Shown piece after piece: positions 33,240 through 42,447 of a DNA stretch of 64,000 bases. The position numbers were made by a program, and so were the translations under genes. The stretch is from Geoalkalibacter subterraneus (GTDB lineage Bacteria; Desulfobacterota; Desulfuromonadia; Desulfuromonadales; Geoalkalibacteraceae): positions 124,001 through 188,000 of the forward strand of contig NZ_CP010312.1 in NCBI RefSeq assembly GCF_000827125.1. The letters are read 5' to 3'. The notes under the pieces were generated by a model that ran no database searches, was not told where the DNA came from, and was given only the letters and a program-made list of their open reading frames with translations. The first letter of the stretch is position 1; every line of letters starts with the position of its first letter.

Positions 33240-34005
33240 TCCAACTGAGTTTGCCTGCAAGGCCCTGGGCCTGGAACCGCAGGGCGAGCCCTGGGGTAAA
33301 AATCACCCGGTCAGCTGCACCTACTGTGGCAGAACCATTGAATTTGGAGATTTAAGCCTTAAAAAGGTGATCGGAAGCAATTTTCTTGACGCCCATGAAT
33401 TAACGGCCCCCGGGACCAATGTCTGCTGCGGCTGGTGTGCCCCCTGTAAATCCAAATCGTTTCTGGCCCGCTTGGGTGCAGCAGTCATTACCGAAGAGGG
33501 CGCCTATAGCATTCTTTCTGATGCCAACCGCACCTGGTTTCTGCTCACACCGCCCAAGCCGCCTTTCATGGTCTTTGCCCGCTCCATCGAGAATGCTCAA
33601 CATCTGGTGTGGCGCACTCCCATGACCTATGATATCGAAGCCATTCAGCTTCGCTTCGGGCCGCACCTCTTTGTCATCCGGCATAGTGTTTTGCTCAAAA
33701 GCATCAAGGTCTGTGAGCGCATGGGCAAAAAAATCACTGCGTATAAACAGGACAAGGCTGGAGCCAAGAAAAATTCCGGATTTCGGCACCGTCACCCCTT
33801 CGCTTCCCTGGACCGCATGGGCAAGGGCGCCAAAAGCGGCGTTTTCCTCCCCCACGTCCAGGATCTCTGCCATAGCGACCCGCAGTTTGCCGAAGACGCA
33901 GCCTTTATTCGCAAATTAAGCGACGGAGAACTGTGGGGGCTGGCCACACTGATGAAACAAAAACCTGAAGAACCGATAAAGCCGCAACCAGTTTCGCTCA
34001 AATAA
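33229..34005 (+). CDS. csf1: Csf1, zinc-finger large-subunit-like protein of type IV-A
   Basis: The 258-residue protein has the Csf1 zinc site: SCTYCGRTIEFGDL (about 28) and NVCCGWCAPC (about 63-72). Csf1 is the signature, Cas8-like component of the type IV effector complex. The start overlaps the csf5 end, showing translational coupling. Length fits the family. It lies directly before csf2, as in known loci. Confidence 0.88.
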   Translation: MLFNPTEFACKALGLEPQGEPWGKNHPVSCTYCGRTIEFGDLSLKKVIGSNFLDAHELTAPGTNVCCGWCAPCKSKSFLARLGAAVITEEGAYSILSDANRTWFLLTPPKPPFMVFARSIENAQHLVWRTPMTYDIEAIQLRFGPHLFVIRHSVLLKSIKVCERMGKKITAYKQDKAGAKKNSGFRHRHPFASLDRMGKGAKSGVFLPHVQDLCHSDPQFAEDAAFIRKLSDGELWGLATLMKQKPEEPIKPQPVSLK

Positions 34006-34035
34006 CCAAAAAACACATCGAAAGGAAATCAAGGC

Positions 34036-35160
34036 ATGGCAAAGGCACTAAAAAACATTGTAATCCACGGAGAGATCACCCTTCTGACCGGTATGACGGT
34101 CGCAAGTACCGAAGACACCTGGACCGATGGCAAGCGAATCTTCTCGGTCAAACCGCCAAGTCAGGTCGCACCCTGCACCTCAACGCAGAAATACGGCATC
34201 GTAGAAACGCTGCCCGACGATCAGGGCGAGATGCGCACACAGATTACGCGCGTACCTATTTTCCCGGCAAACGGCCTGCGAGGGCAGCTGCGGCGTGCAG
34301 CGGCCGACATGATCGCCAGCCATCTGGTCCGAAAAGGAGAAAAACTTGATCTGAGAGCCTTCCACATCCTGAACTGCGGCGCATCAACCGGCAGCCCCGA
34401 AGGCGTCGTCCCTCCGGTCTCCATGGTGCAGGAGTGGGCCGCGCATCCCTACTTCGGTCTTTATGGCGGCGGGCCCTTTCTGATGTCCTCCGGCTTTCGG
34501 ATCGATACCATGTGGATGAAATGTCGCCCAACCGTTGAAATAGGGATGGTCGCTCCGGACAGCGACGCATTGACCCTTGAGCCCTGGCAGGCGACCCAGG
34601 TGGTTATGTTCAAGCGCGTCGATGACGTTATTCAGTTTCGCAATCCCTTTGCCGAAAATCTGATTCTTGACTATGAAGAATCTGTCAACGCCTGGCTTAA
34701 ACACCGCGAAGGCGCCGGCGAGGCGCGCAAGAAAGCCAAAGAAGAAAACAGCGGCGAGAAAATCCAGGCCAAAATCGATAGCTGGAGCTTTTTTGAGATG
34801 GTTCTTCCCGGCGCGCGCTTTGATTTCAATACCACAATCCACTCACCCTTGGCCAATCAAGGACATGTGGGCCTGCTTGTAAAATCCCTTGAATCCCTGA
34901 TCAACAAACAGGCTCTGGGCGGCTGGTCACGCAACGGATTTGGGCGCTTTGCCGCAAACCTGGATTTTGTCGGCGAGGACGTAGACGGCAAGCGGGTCCA
35001 GGGTAGACTGATTCATTTTGACCCCACCACGCGCCAGCACATTCTGGGGGACCACGACGCCCTCAATGAAAGCATTGCAGCATGGCAAGACAGGCTGGAA
35101 GATATACAGGCCAAGGAGATCGAGCGTTTGTGCTTTTTGAGCAAAAAAGGAACGTCCTGA
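34036..35160 (+). CDS. csf2: Csf2 (Cas7-like backbone)
   Basis: The 374-residue RAMP forms the crRNA-bound backbone of the type IV effector. Conserved blocks are ITRVPIFPANGLRGQLRRAA (about 73-92), GGGPFLMSSGFRID (about 151) and the C-terminal LGGWSRNGFGRFAANLDFVG. The stop TGA shares bases with the csf3 ATG (TGATG). An AAAGGAAATCAAGGC site precedes the start. Confidence 0.93.
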   Translation: MAKALKNIVIHGEITLLTGMTVASTEDTWTDGKRIFSVKPPSQVAPCTSTQKYGIVETLPDDQGEMRTQITRVPIFPANGLRGQLRRAAADMIASHLVRKGEKLDLRAFHILNCGASTGSPEGVVPPVSMVQEWAAHPYFGLYGGGPFLMSSGFRIDTMWMKCRPTVEIGMVAPDSDALTLEPWQATQVVMFKRVDDVIQFRNPFAENLILDYEESVNAWLKHREGAGEARKKAKEENSGEKIQAKIDSWSFFEMVLPGARFDFNTTIHSPLANQGHVGLLVKSLESLINKQALGGWSRNGFGRFAANLDFVGEDVDGKRVQGRLIHFDPTTRQHILGDHDALNESIAAWQDRLEDIQAKEIERLCFLSKKGTS

Positions 35161-35873
35161 TGGATGCGCTCAAGATTAGCTGGGAGCTAAAAACCCCCAT
35201 CGTCCTGAAAGGGGACATGCCTTTGATGCTTGACTCTCTGCTGGCCTGGTGCGCTGTGCAAAAAGACCATAGAGAAAACGGTATAGGCGAATCCCCCTGG
35301 GCAGCCCAGGAGCGCCTGCCTCTGGGGCAGGTTTCCGGAATCTGGCAGGCCAGCCAGTTGCACTTTGAGTTTATAAGCGAAAGGCTGCCCTTTACAATGA
35401 CTCGGCGCCACGAACTGGATCCTTTTGCCAAAGTGCTTCAACCTGGCGCTAAGGGGTTTGAAAAAGGCATTCCTGAAGACCTTCTCCGGAAATCCTGGCT
35501 CTGCCAACAGAAAAAGGACACCTTTGAGGCCTCCAGTGGCCCTTATCGTGCTTTTTTGTTGCACCAGAAGTATCGCTGGGTTGAAAAAGCCCAAGCCTGG
35601 TGTGTCGGCGACAAAGACTCGGTGGAGGAGCTTCTGCAGGAATTGACCCACCTCGGGAGTCTGACTCGCAACGGATTTGGTGCCGTAAAAAGCACAACCG
35701 TTGAACTGGCCAGCGAAGATCAAAAGGAGAACTGGCGTATTCGCCCTTTGCCCGTCGAAGCAGGACTGGAAAAGCCGGGAATAACTTACGCCATGGCCAT
35801 GCAGTCAGTCAGACCTCCCTACTGGGACCGCACCCAGTATCAAAAGGTGCTGGTTCCAATCCTGCCCTTCTAG
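35160..35873 (+). CDS. csf3: Csf3 (Cas5-like)
   Basis: The 237-residue RAMP caps the 5' handle of the crRNA. The start at 35160 overlaps the csf2 stop as TGATG; the longer frame from 35082 lies inside csf2. It shows PIVLKGDMPLMLDSLLAW near the N-terminus and the RAMP loop LTHLGSLTRNGFGAVKST near 180. It is the last cas gene before the array. Confidence 0.9.
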   Translation: MDALKISWELKTPIVLKGDMPLMLDSLLAWCAVQKDHRENGIGESPWAAQERLPLGQVSGIWQASQLHFEFISERLPFTMTRRHELDPFAKVLQPGAKGFEKGIPEDLLRKSWLCQQKKDTFEASSGPYRAFLLHQKYRWVEKAQAWCVGDKDSVEELLQELTHLGSLTRNGFGAVKSTTVELASEDQKENWRIRPLPVEAGLEKPGITYAMAMQSVRPPYWDRTQYQKVLVPILPF

Positions 35874-36058
35874 CGCGAGCGGTGTGGTGAAGAAAAAAGA
35901 ACGGGCAGCTCTCGAACAAGATAATTGGTGAAACTTAAAGGCGTTTTGTATTTCTTGCATTTTTCAGAAAAAAGCCGGAGATCTTTCTGGACAAAGCTTC
36001 CAACCCTCTCGAAAAACAAAGGCTTAATGCCTATTAGGTGGGGGTAAACAAGAGGACA
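35874..36058 (+). promoter_or_regulatory. Probable CRISPR leader
   Basis: This 185-base non-coding stretch separates csf3 from the first repeat. Repeats on this side are perfect while the far end is degenerate, so new spacers would enter here. It is moderately AT-rich and includes CAGAAAAAAGCC near 35955, which resembles the recurrent intergenic element. Confidence 0.6.
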
Positions 36059-37202
36059 GTTGTAATAAGCTGTAAAGTGTTGCGGCTTTGGAAACCTGGC
36101 CGCAGGCATCAAGCCCGAAAAACAGTGGGTCGTTGTAATAAGCTGTAAAGTGTTGCGGCTTTGGAAACGAGCCCCTCACAGGACAAGGGCGCCAGATCAT
36201 GCATAGATGTTGTAATAAGCTGTAAAGTGTTGCGGCTTTGGAAACAGCAAGAATTCTTGGTTAATGTGAGGCGCGTAGATTCAGGTTGTAATAAGCTGTA
36301 AAGTGTTGCGGCTTTGGAAACCATACTTGGCGTCGCCGAAATAGTCATGTATCGCATGTTGTAATAAGCTGTAAAGTATTGTGGCTTTGGAAACAGATGT
36401 TTACCTTTAAATAAGGGCGAAAAACGACCTTTGTTGTAATAAGCTGTAAAGTGTTGCGGCTTTGGAAACACCCTTCTTCAAATTAACGCAGTACCGGTTT
36501 TGACCGGTTGTAATAAGCTGTAAAGTGTTGCGGCTTTGGAAACAGTCAATCCTTTAGTGAGATAGAGCTTCTGCGCGGCAGTTGTAATAAGCTGTAAAGT
36601 ATTGCGGCTTTGGAAACCTCGACGAGCAGTAGGCCCTGATTACCCATCGACCTGTTGTAATAAGCTGTAAAATATTGCGGCTTTGGAAACAAGTATTTCC
36701 CTCGCTTCGATGGAAAGAGAAATTCACGTTGTAATAAGCTGTAAAGTATTGCGGCTTTGGAAATACGTGTTTTTGGCGGATGGGACCGGGCGCAAGGCAA
36801 ATGTTGTAATAAGTTGTAAAGTGTTGCGGCTTTGTAAACTAGCGCAAGCTAGTGCCATCGATCATACGATGCTTAGGGGTTGTAATAAGCTATAAAGTGT
36901 TGCGGCTTTGGAAAATGATTGGTTTTGGTGATTCTTGCATACAATTGCCCCGTTGCAATAAGCTGTATTTTGTTACGGCTGTGAAAATGGCCTTCTCACA
37001 AGTTGCGAAATCTCGATATCACACGTTGCAATAAGCTGTATTTATTACGGCTTTGGAAACATGTGTGAAATATCATACTCGCCCTGATTGTTGCAATAAG
37101 CTGTTAAAGTATTGCGGCTTTGGAAACTTCTGGACACTCTGGCGTATCCGCCGATTCGTCTGCAGTTTGCAATAAGTTGTAATAACTTATGGCTTTGAAA
37201 AA
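36059..37202 (+). CRISPR. Type IV-A CRISPR array, 16 repeats and 15 spacers
   Basis: The repeat is 37 bases: GTTGTAATAAGCTGTAAAGT followed by GTTGCGGCTTTGGAAAC. Repeats begin at 36059, 36132, 36209, 36285, 36358, 36433, 36507, 36581, 36654, 36728, 36803, 36879, 36952, 37025, 37090 and about 37165. Spacers are 36, 40, 39, 36, 38, 37, 37, 36, 37, 38, 39, 36, 37, 29 and 37 bases. Repeats 1-4, 6 and 7 are identical; later ones gather changes, and the last four are strongly degenerate (GTTGCAATAAG...). A short AAAG/CTTT stem lies in the repeat. The array points the same way as the cas genes and lies between csf3 and csf4. Confidence 0.97.
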
Positions 37203-37224
37203 TAGACAAAAATAAGGAAAAACA

Positions 37225-39120
37225 ATGACTCATGCCTTAGCCCCGGCTTTTCGTACCCATCAACAAAAGTTCTATAACAACCTTATATCTTCTTTTGACA
37301 AGGAGCGAATATCTCTAAACGAGGGTGCGACAGGAATGGGCAAAAGCCGTGCGATGGTCCAGGCCGCGCTCGACCTTCTCGATCAGCACGACCAGCCTGT
37401 AGTTATCTCCTGTCCAAGCATCAGCGGCCTGCAACAGATGTTAGGCGAGCTTTATGCGCTAGAATCAAAGTCTCGACACCGGGTTGCGGTTGCGCTGGGA
37501 CGAGCCAACTTCTTTGAGCCGAGTCGCGTGATTGATTATTTGGAAAAAGAGATGTCCGAGCAGGAATCTGCACCGATCCTGCAGTGGATTAAAGACGGTG
37601 CGCGCTCAACAAACCAGCAGGACGGAGGCCCCCTGTCGCGACTTTACCCACAGATCGGGTTTTTGCTTGAGGACCTGGTGCACAGGCTCCCGGAAGGATT
37701 TAGCATCCCCGATGCTGCCCTGTCACAGTATGACGAGGAATCTGAAGCGGAAGAGATGTATCAGCAGATGCGCGCAAGCTTACTTGATGCAAAACTTATT
37801 TTCTGCTCCCACATTATGCTTGCCTGTGATCAGCGACTGAGAAAAAACAGGGAGGCCTCGGCAGAAATTTTGCCTGAATATGCCTACCTGATGCTCGATG
37901 AAGCTCATCTTTTCGAGAGTGCAATTGCCAGCATGGAATCACGATGCTTCTCTCCCTTTTCTCTTAAATCTCTACTTCTTCGTGAGCAAGTCGGCAGCAA
38001 GGCCAATCGCTGCCGAGCTGTTGGTCTGTGCGACGAAATTATAGCCCGAGCCAAAAGAGTAAAAAAAACCAATTTTTTTATCTATTTCAACGAATGGAAT
38101 AAAAAAGATTTTGTCGTCCCCTCTGAAGTCGACCTGTTTCTAAAGGATCTCTCAAAAATGGCCCAGGCTTTGGACGCGATTCTTAAAGGCAGAAAAAATA
38201 AGGGGGCTTCCAAGGAACTTCTTGACTACAAATACGTTCTTTCAGCGCTGATCTCGAAAAAAAACAACTTAAGCATCAATATCTCGCCCGTGCGGCGCTA
38301 TCCAACTTTCTGCTGCGGACCTTTCACGCTCAACCACGTCCTTTCCCCCATCTGGCAGCAACCGTCTCTACGCGGTGCGGCAATTGTTTCGGCAACGCTT
38401 TTTTTGCCCGGCGCCGGTGCAGACCATATTATCAAAACGCTTGCGCTACCCAAAGATCGCTTAGATATTCATCCACCCATCATCCCTTCCTGGGTGACGG
38501 ATCCGGTTGTGCTGCACCGCCCTCGCAACCCTATGCCATGGCTTCCGCCCCAGGAAAATGAGTTTGATGAGAACCGCGCCGATGACTTCGAAACAGCTCA
38601 CCACCTGTGGTGCGCAAGACTCGCGGCCCAGACACTTCTTATCGCCCAGGACGCCAGATCAGCCACCCTGGTTCTCACCACCTCTTACGAGACGGCAGAG
38701 GAGATCGGAAGCAAGCTTTCTTCGCTGGGAGATCGTCTGATTGTCCAAAAACAAAACGAACCCTTCGCCAATACCAGGCGCACATTCGAGAAGCTGACCG
38801 CTGCAGGAAAAAAGCCCGTCTGGGTCGCAACAGGACAGGCATGGACAGGGCTTGATTTAGGAGACGCCTTAAGCGATCTGGTTATTACCCGCATCCCCTT
38901 TGCCGGCCGCGGCAGTCGCGTAGGGGCCGGTCGCGGCGCCAGCAAATTCGACGCAGCCTTTACTCTGCGCCAGGGCATTGGGCGCCTGGTTAGAAAAGAA
39001 GGATGTCAGACAAAAAATTTGTGGGTCTTTGATGGACGAATCTGGCTGCCGCAAAAACAAAAATTCTACAAAATGTTCAAAGATATTTTTGAGGTCTACG
39101 ACAAAAGGGAAAAAAGCTAG
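37225..39120 (+). CDS. csf4: DinG-family helicase Csf4 of type IV-A
   Basis: This 631-residue superfamily 2 helicase marks the locus as subtype IV-A. The N-terminal SLNEGATGMGKSRAMVQAAL holds Walker A (about 33). DEAH is in YLMLDEAHLFES (about 223), and motif VI-like QGIGRLVRKEG is near 582. WVATGQAWTGLDLGDAL carries motif V. In type IV-A systems DinG unwinds DNA 5' to 3' and is needed for interference. The start lies 22 bases after the last degenerate repeat, behind AAGGAAAAACA, so the array and csf4 are likely co-transcribed. Confidence 0.93.
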   Translation: MTHALAPAFRTHQQKFYNNLISSFDKERISLNEGATGMGKSRAMVQAALDLLDQHDQPVVISCPSISGLQQMLGELYALESKSRHRVAVALGRANFFEPSRVIDYLEKEMSEQESAPILQWIKDGARSTNQQDGGPLSRLYPQIGFLLEDLVHRLPEGFSIPDAALSQYDEESEAEEMYQQMRASLLDAKLIFCSHIMLACDQRLRKNREASAEILPEYAYLMLDEAHLFESAIASMESRCFSPFSLKSLLLREQVGSKANRCRAVGLCDEIIARAKRVKKTNFFIYFNEWNKKDFVVPSEVDLFLKDLSKMAQALDAILKGRKNKGASKELLDYKYVLSALISKKNNLSINISPVRRYPTFCCGPFTLNHVLSPIWQQPSLRGAAIVSATLFLPGAGADHIIKTLALPKDRLDIHPPIIPSWVTDPVVLHRPRNPMPWLPPQENEFDENRADDFETAHHLWCARLAAQTLLIAQDARSATLVLTTSYETAEEIGSKLSSLGDRLIVQKQNEPFANTRRTFEKLTAAGKKPVWVATGQAWTGLDLGDALSDLVITRIPFAGRGSRVGAGRGASKFDAAFTLRQGIGRLVRKEGCQTKNLWVFDGRIWLPQKQKFYKMFKDIFEVYDKREKS

Positions 39121-39215
39121 CCGTTTTCCTTCAAGCCAGGGCGGCTCAGGCAAAATTTCCTTTTAAATACTCATCAAAAGCAAATGTCTTTGCAGAGTAT
39201 TTAAAATTAAATCTC

Positions 39216-39244
39216 TTGATTTTTTATTTAAAAATGTGATACAT
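39216..39244 (+). promoter_or_regulatory. Promoter with start codon at the predicted transcription start
   Basis: TTGATT at 39216-39221, a 17-base spacer TTTTATTTAAAAATGTG and ATACAT at 39239-39244. The ATG at 39252 is eight bases after the -10 and has no ribosome-binding site. The spacer is nearly the same as those at 21272 and 43895. Confidence 0.6.
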
Positions 39245-39251
39245 TTTATAC

Positions 39252-39866
39252 ATGAACAGGGATGAGAGAATATGTAATAGATATCGTCCGGGTGATATTA
39301 TCTCACCCGACGAATTTGACCGCTTGCTGGAAACAGCTCACTCTTCCTGCAGTGTTGTTCTGGGCGGCACAGAGTTCTGGGCCCTTCGCAATGATCTTGG
39401 CGCTGTTACGCTGGCCGCTACAAAACAGCTAAAGTCTTCCGGTAAAATCAAACTCTGCGCATCGCAGACCACACGTCAGAAGCTGCTGCTTTTTCCTGAA
39501 GACCGCTGTACCTGCTCTGCTCAAAAAGAGTTAGCAAATATCAAGCCTTTCGCCCGGCATATTGCCGACATCGATTTTCAACAACTCCACACCCCTCTGC
39601 CTCGTTATCTCTGGGTCAAAGGCCCCTGTATCCATTGCTCAAAGACAATTGTGACAGGCATTGAAATTACGCGCCGTGCAACCGGCTCCAGCCTGATCGA
39701 CATTGTAAGGCGCAAGTTTTCACAAAAAGACCCCTCACCGCAAGCAGACCCGCAGCGGGTTGAAAGACTTTTTGCCTTCTATCAAAACTCTCTTTTCTGG
39801 CAGTACGGAGACGCACTTGCTTCCGGACATCTGAATGTCGACAATCCTCTCGGAGTCTGGTTCTAA
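39252..39866 (+). CDS. VWF-tail zinc protein family, member C
   Basis: The 204-residue protein shows RCTC (about 86), HIADIDF, PRYLWVKGPCIHCSK (about 118-132) and the terminal VDNPLGVWF. It lies directly downstream of csf4 and has its own promoter. Translation is probably leaderless. Member D follows seven bases later. Confidence 0.72.
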   Translation: MNRDERICNRYRPGDIISPDEFDRLLETAHSSCSVVLGGTEFWALRNDLGAVTLAATKQLKSSGKIKLCASQTTRQKLLLFPEDRCTCSAQKELANIKPFARHIADIDFQQLHTPLPRYLWVKGPCIHCSKTIVTGIEITRRATGSSLIDIVRRKFSQKDPSPQADPQRVERLFAFYQNSLFWQYGDALASGHLNVDNPLGVWF

Positions 39867-39872
39867 GAGAAT

Positions 39873-40532
39873 TTGATGAAAGAACATCCCATCAAACCTG
39901 GTCAACGCTATACCTATCGCGAAATTATCAATTTCGCCGATGAGAATGTCTTGGATACGCACCGCTTCGGAGAAACGCCTGACGCCAAAGAGCGCACCTT
40001 TCTGGCCGTAGTCAACCATGAAGCGCCCGTGGCTTACTACATGCGCATCACTTTCGAGCGCTCGGATCAGGACACCTACCTCTGTCTTGAAAAGCTGCCA
40101 AAGATTCAGGCCATGCTCGCTGCCGCAAGAACCTTCAACCCCAAAGGCTATTGCAGTTGTGGGACGGATTTAAAAGATACAATTTTGCAAAAGCCTATCT
40201 TGGTCGGGGCCGATTTTCACAGTCCCAACCAATCAATGGACCGGCGATGTCTTTATTTCAGCACTTTTTGCCCCAGTTGCGCAAAAGGCCGGATTGAAGC
40301 AGTCGATCTCGATACGCCAGACTTTACGCCAAAGATTTTGGGCAAAGAGATCTTCGCCTGCGCCAAGGTCTGGCTGGGCAATCACTCATGGGCAGACGAC
40401 GAAACTCACCAGAACTCCGGCCTGCTGGAGTTAGCGTGGAAACGGCACCGTGCGGTCGACCACCTGTTTGAGCCAAGTCGTAACCTGCCCATCAGCTTTA
40501 ACCTGCCCAGCGCTCCCTTTGTATGGTTCTAA
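39873..40532 (+). CDS. VWF-tail zinc protein family, member D
   Basis: The 219-residue protein shows YCSCG (about 91), VGADF, CLYFSTFCPSCAKG (about 125-138) and the terminal LPSAPFVWF. It is in tandem with member C and ends 72 bases before the first oriV iteron. Its N-terminal VAYYMRITFERSD resembles the LPAYFFRLEF segment of member E, so an N-terminal beta domain is shared. Confidence 0.72.
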   Translation: MMKEHPIKPGQRYTYREIINFADENVLDTHRFGETPDAKERTFLAVVNHEAPVAYYMRITFERSDQDTYLCLEKLPKIQAMLAAARTFNPKGYCSCGTDLKDTILQKPILVGADFHSPNQSMDRRCLYFSTFCPSCAKGRIEAVDLDTPDFTPKILGKEIFACAKVWLGNHSWADDETHQNSGLLELAWKRHRAVDHLFEPSRNLPISFNLPSAPFVWF

Positions 40533-40603
40533 AAGTCCAACTACGACAAAGAAAGAGATTGTCCTTATGCGAAAAATAGGTGAAAGATTGAAACGACAGA
40601 CAA

Positions 40604-41181
40604 ATAGGGGGATAATACGGACGGGTCTTTCGATATCCCAATGTCACACAGAATTTTATCCCCCACCGTGAATAGGGGGATAACACGGACACTGGAGTTA
40701 AACAACCGCTTGACCTTCCCTGTTTTTAAGAGCCAGGAGGAGGTCAAGCGGACCTTGCAGAGAAATCCAATGGATCTTAGAGGCCCGATTCGAGACTGAT
40801 GAAGACGGATACTGGAACTGCCAGAGCCATAGAAGCTTGCGCTGGTGGGAAGCGGCTGTGCTCATGATTCGAGGTTCAGACCGATCAAAAAGCGCGGCAA
40901 GTCCAGTCACTTCAAACCAAAAAGATTTATAGGGGGATAATACGGACAGGGGAGGGGATAACACGGACACAATAGAGGGATAATACGGACAGGTTCGGGG
41001 GATGAAGCGGACGGGTAGGGGGATAACACGGTCACTCTTAGAGGGATAGCGCGGACCAGGGTAGGGGGATAATACGGACGGAGGTTTTTTGAAAAAGAAT
41101 TTTGTTTCAACTATTTAGACCTTCATAACACTGTCTAAAACCGATCTTAAAACCTTTGTAAAACCTACCTCCTGTGAATAA
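40604..41181. other. Plasmid origin oriV: nine iterons, AT-rich region, DnaA box
   Basis: Nine copies of a 19-base unit (ATAGGGGGATAATACGGAC) start at 40604, 40672, 40929, 40950, 40972, 40994, 41015, 41038 and 41061, all in plus orientation. The last seven are spaced about 21-23 bases, two helical turns. An AT-rich stretch (41085-41160) follows, with a DnaA box TGTGAATAA at 41173-41181. The gene for a TrfA-type initiator is nearby and has one more iteron at its start. This is the layout of an RK2-like iteron origin. Confidence 0.9.
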
Positions 41182-41269
41182 CTTTGCCTCAAGTTGACAT
41201 CCTCCCGGCCGTGAACAGACCGGGATTCCAAGGATCAACGGCTGCCGCCGGCCTCTTGCGAGGCTGGTC

Positions 41270-42433
41270 TTACGCGGCCTCCCCTTCCAGGCGATGCCCC
41301 GCCTGGTGAGCGATCAGGCGCAGGCCTTCCCGCTCGATGTTGATAGCAGCGTTTTTGTCCCGGTCGTGATGCGATCCGCACGACGGGCATTCCCAGGTCC
41401 GGTCCCGAAGCGACAGCTCCCGGTGGACATGCCCGCAGACTGAACAGGTCTTGCTGCTCGGGAAGAAACGGTCGATCTTGACCAACCGACTGCCGTTTTT
41501 CCGGCAATGATGGGCGAGAATGTCGACGAACTGGGCAAAACCCAGATCTGAGGCCTTCCGGCCCCAAAGGGATTTCATGCCGGTCAGGTTCAGATCCTCG
41601 ATGCAGATCACATCGTATTTCCGGGACAGGGCGCGGGCGGTTTGATGGTGAAATTCCCGCCGCCGGTCGGCGATTTGCCGATGCAGTCGCGCCAGGGACA
41701 GTCGGGCTTTTTTGCGTCCGCCGCTCTTTTTCAGTTTCCGGGATAGCCGCTGGTTTGCTTTTTTAACCCGCTTGAGTTCCGATTTCAGCGGCTCGGGCAT
41801 CTCGACCGTCGTTTCGTCGGAGCCGGTAAGAAACCTCTTCAGCCCGAAATCGAAGCCCGCAGTTCGACCTGTCGCGGCTCGGTTCGGAGAGGGTTCGTCC
41901 GTTTCGACGGAAAAGATGATCCAGAAGTCGCCGACGGCATCGCGAGAGATCGTCACGGTCTTGATCGTCCCGTCGATGTCGCGGCCGGCGTGGTAGCGAT
42001 AGGCCGCCCCGCCGATTCGTACCTTGCCGGGAGAAAGGAGTTTCCACCCGGCCTGCTTCAACGTGAAGGAGCGGTACTTGACGCTTTTGCGGAAAGACGG
42101 CGGCCGCACCACCCGTTTCGACTTCTTTTCTTTCCGCAGCCGGCACGCCTTGAAGAACAGTTCGTAGCCCCGCTCGATCCGTTCGATCACGTCCTGAACC
42201 GCCTGGGAACCCAGATTCTTCCATTCCGGGCGGAGGTGATTGCGGAGATAGGCGATCCTGGACTTGAGCCGTTTCTGGTTCAAATGCTTCCGGTAGCGGC
42301 GGTAATACCGTTTGTGCAGGGCGATACAGTGGTTCCATATCTGCCCGGCGATACGCCGCTGCCGATCCAGACGCCGGTTCCGGTCGGCGTGATAGAGCTT
42401 ATATTTGAACGCTTGACGTGCCATGGACATCAT
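41270..42433 (-). CDS. tnpB: TnpB RNA-guided nuclease, copy 2
   Basis: The 387-residue TnpB is the same as copy 1 except for one Tyr/Cys change near residue 98 and a diverged segment around residues 134-185 (VRIGGAAYRYHAGRDIDG here, VKVGGCVYRFHQSRAIEG in copy 1). Catalytic residues and the zinc ribbon are intact. Confidence 0.93.
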   Translation of the reverse strand: MMSMARQAFKYKLYHADRNRRLDRQRRIAGQIWNHCIALHKRYYRRYRKHLNQKRLKSRIAYLRNHLRPEWKNLGSQAVQDVIERIERGYELFFKACRLRKEKKSKRVVRPPSFRKSVKYRSFTLKQAGWKLLSPGKVRIGGAAYRYHAGRDIDGTIKTVTISRDAVGDFWIIFSVETDEPSPNRAATGRTAGFDFGLKRFLTGSDETTVEMPEPLKSELKRVKKANQRLSRKLKKSGGRKKARLSLARLHRQIADRRREFHHQTARALSRKYDVICIEDLNLTGMKSLWGRKASDLGFAQFVDILAHHCRKNGSRLVKIDRFFPSSKTCSVCGHVHRELSLRDRTWECPSCGSHHDRDKNAAINIEREGLRLIAHQAGHRLEGEAA

Positions 42434-42447
42434 TATATCATTGGTCT

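Noticed and set aside
36059-37202. Array belonging to a type I or type III system
   Set aside because: No cas3, cas10, cas1 or cas2 is present; the flanking csf1-csf2-csf3 and dinG make type IV-A the consistent reading.
36109-37233. Open frames on both strands with repeated peptide units
   Set aside because: They are translations of the CRISPR repeats, not proteins.
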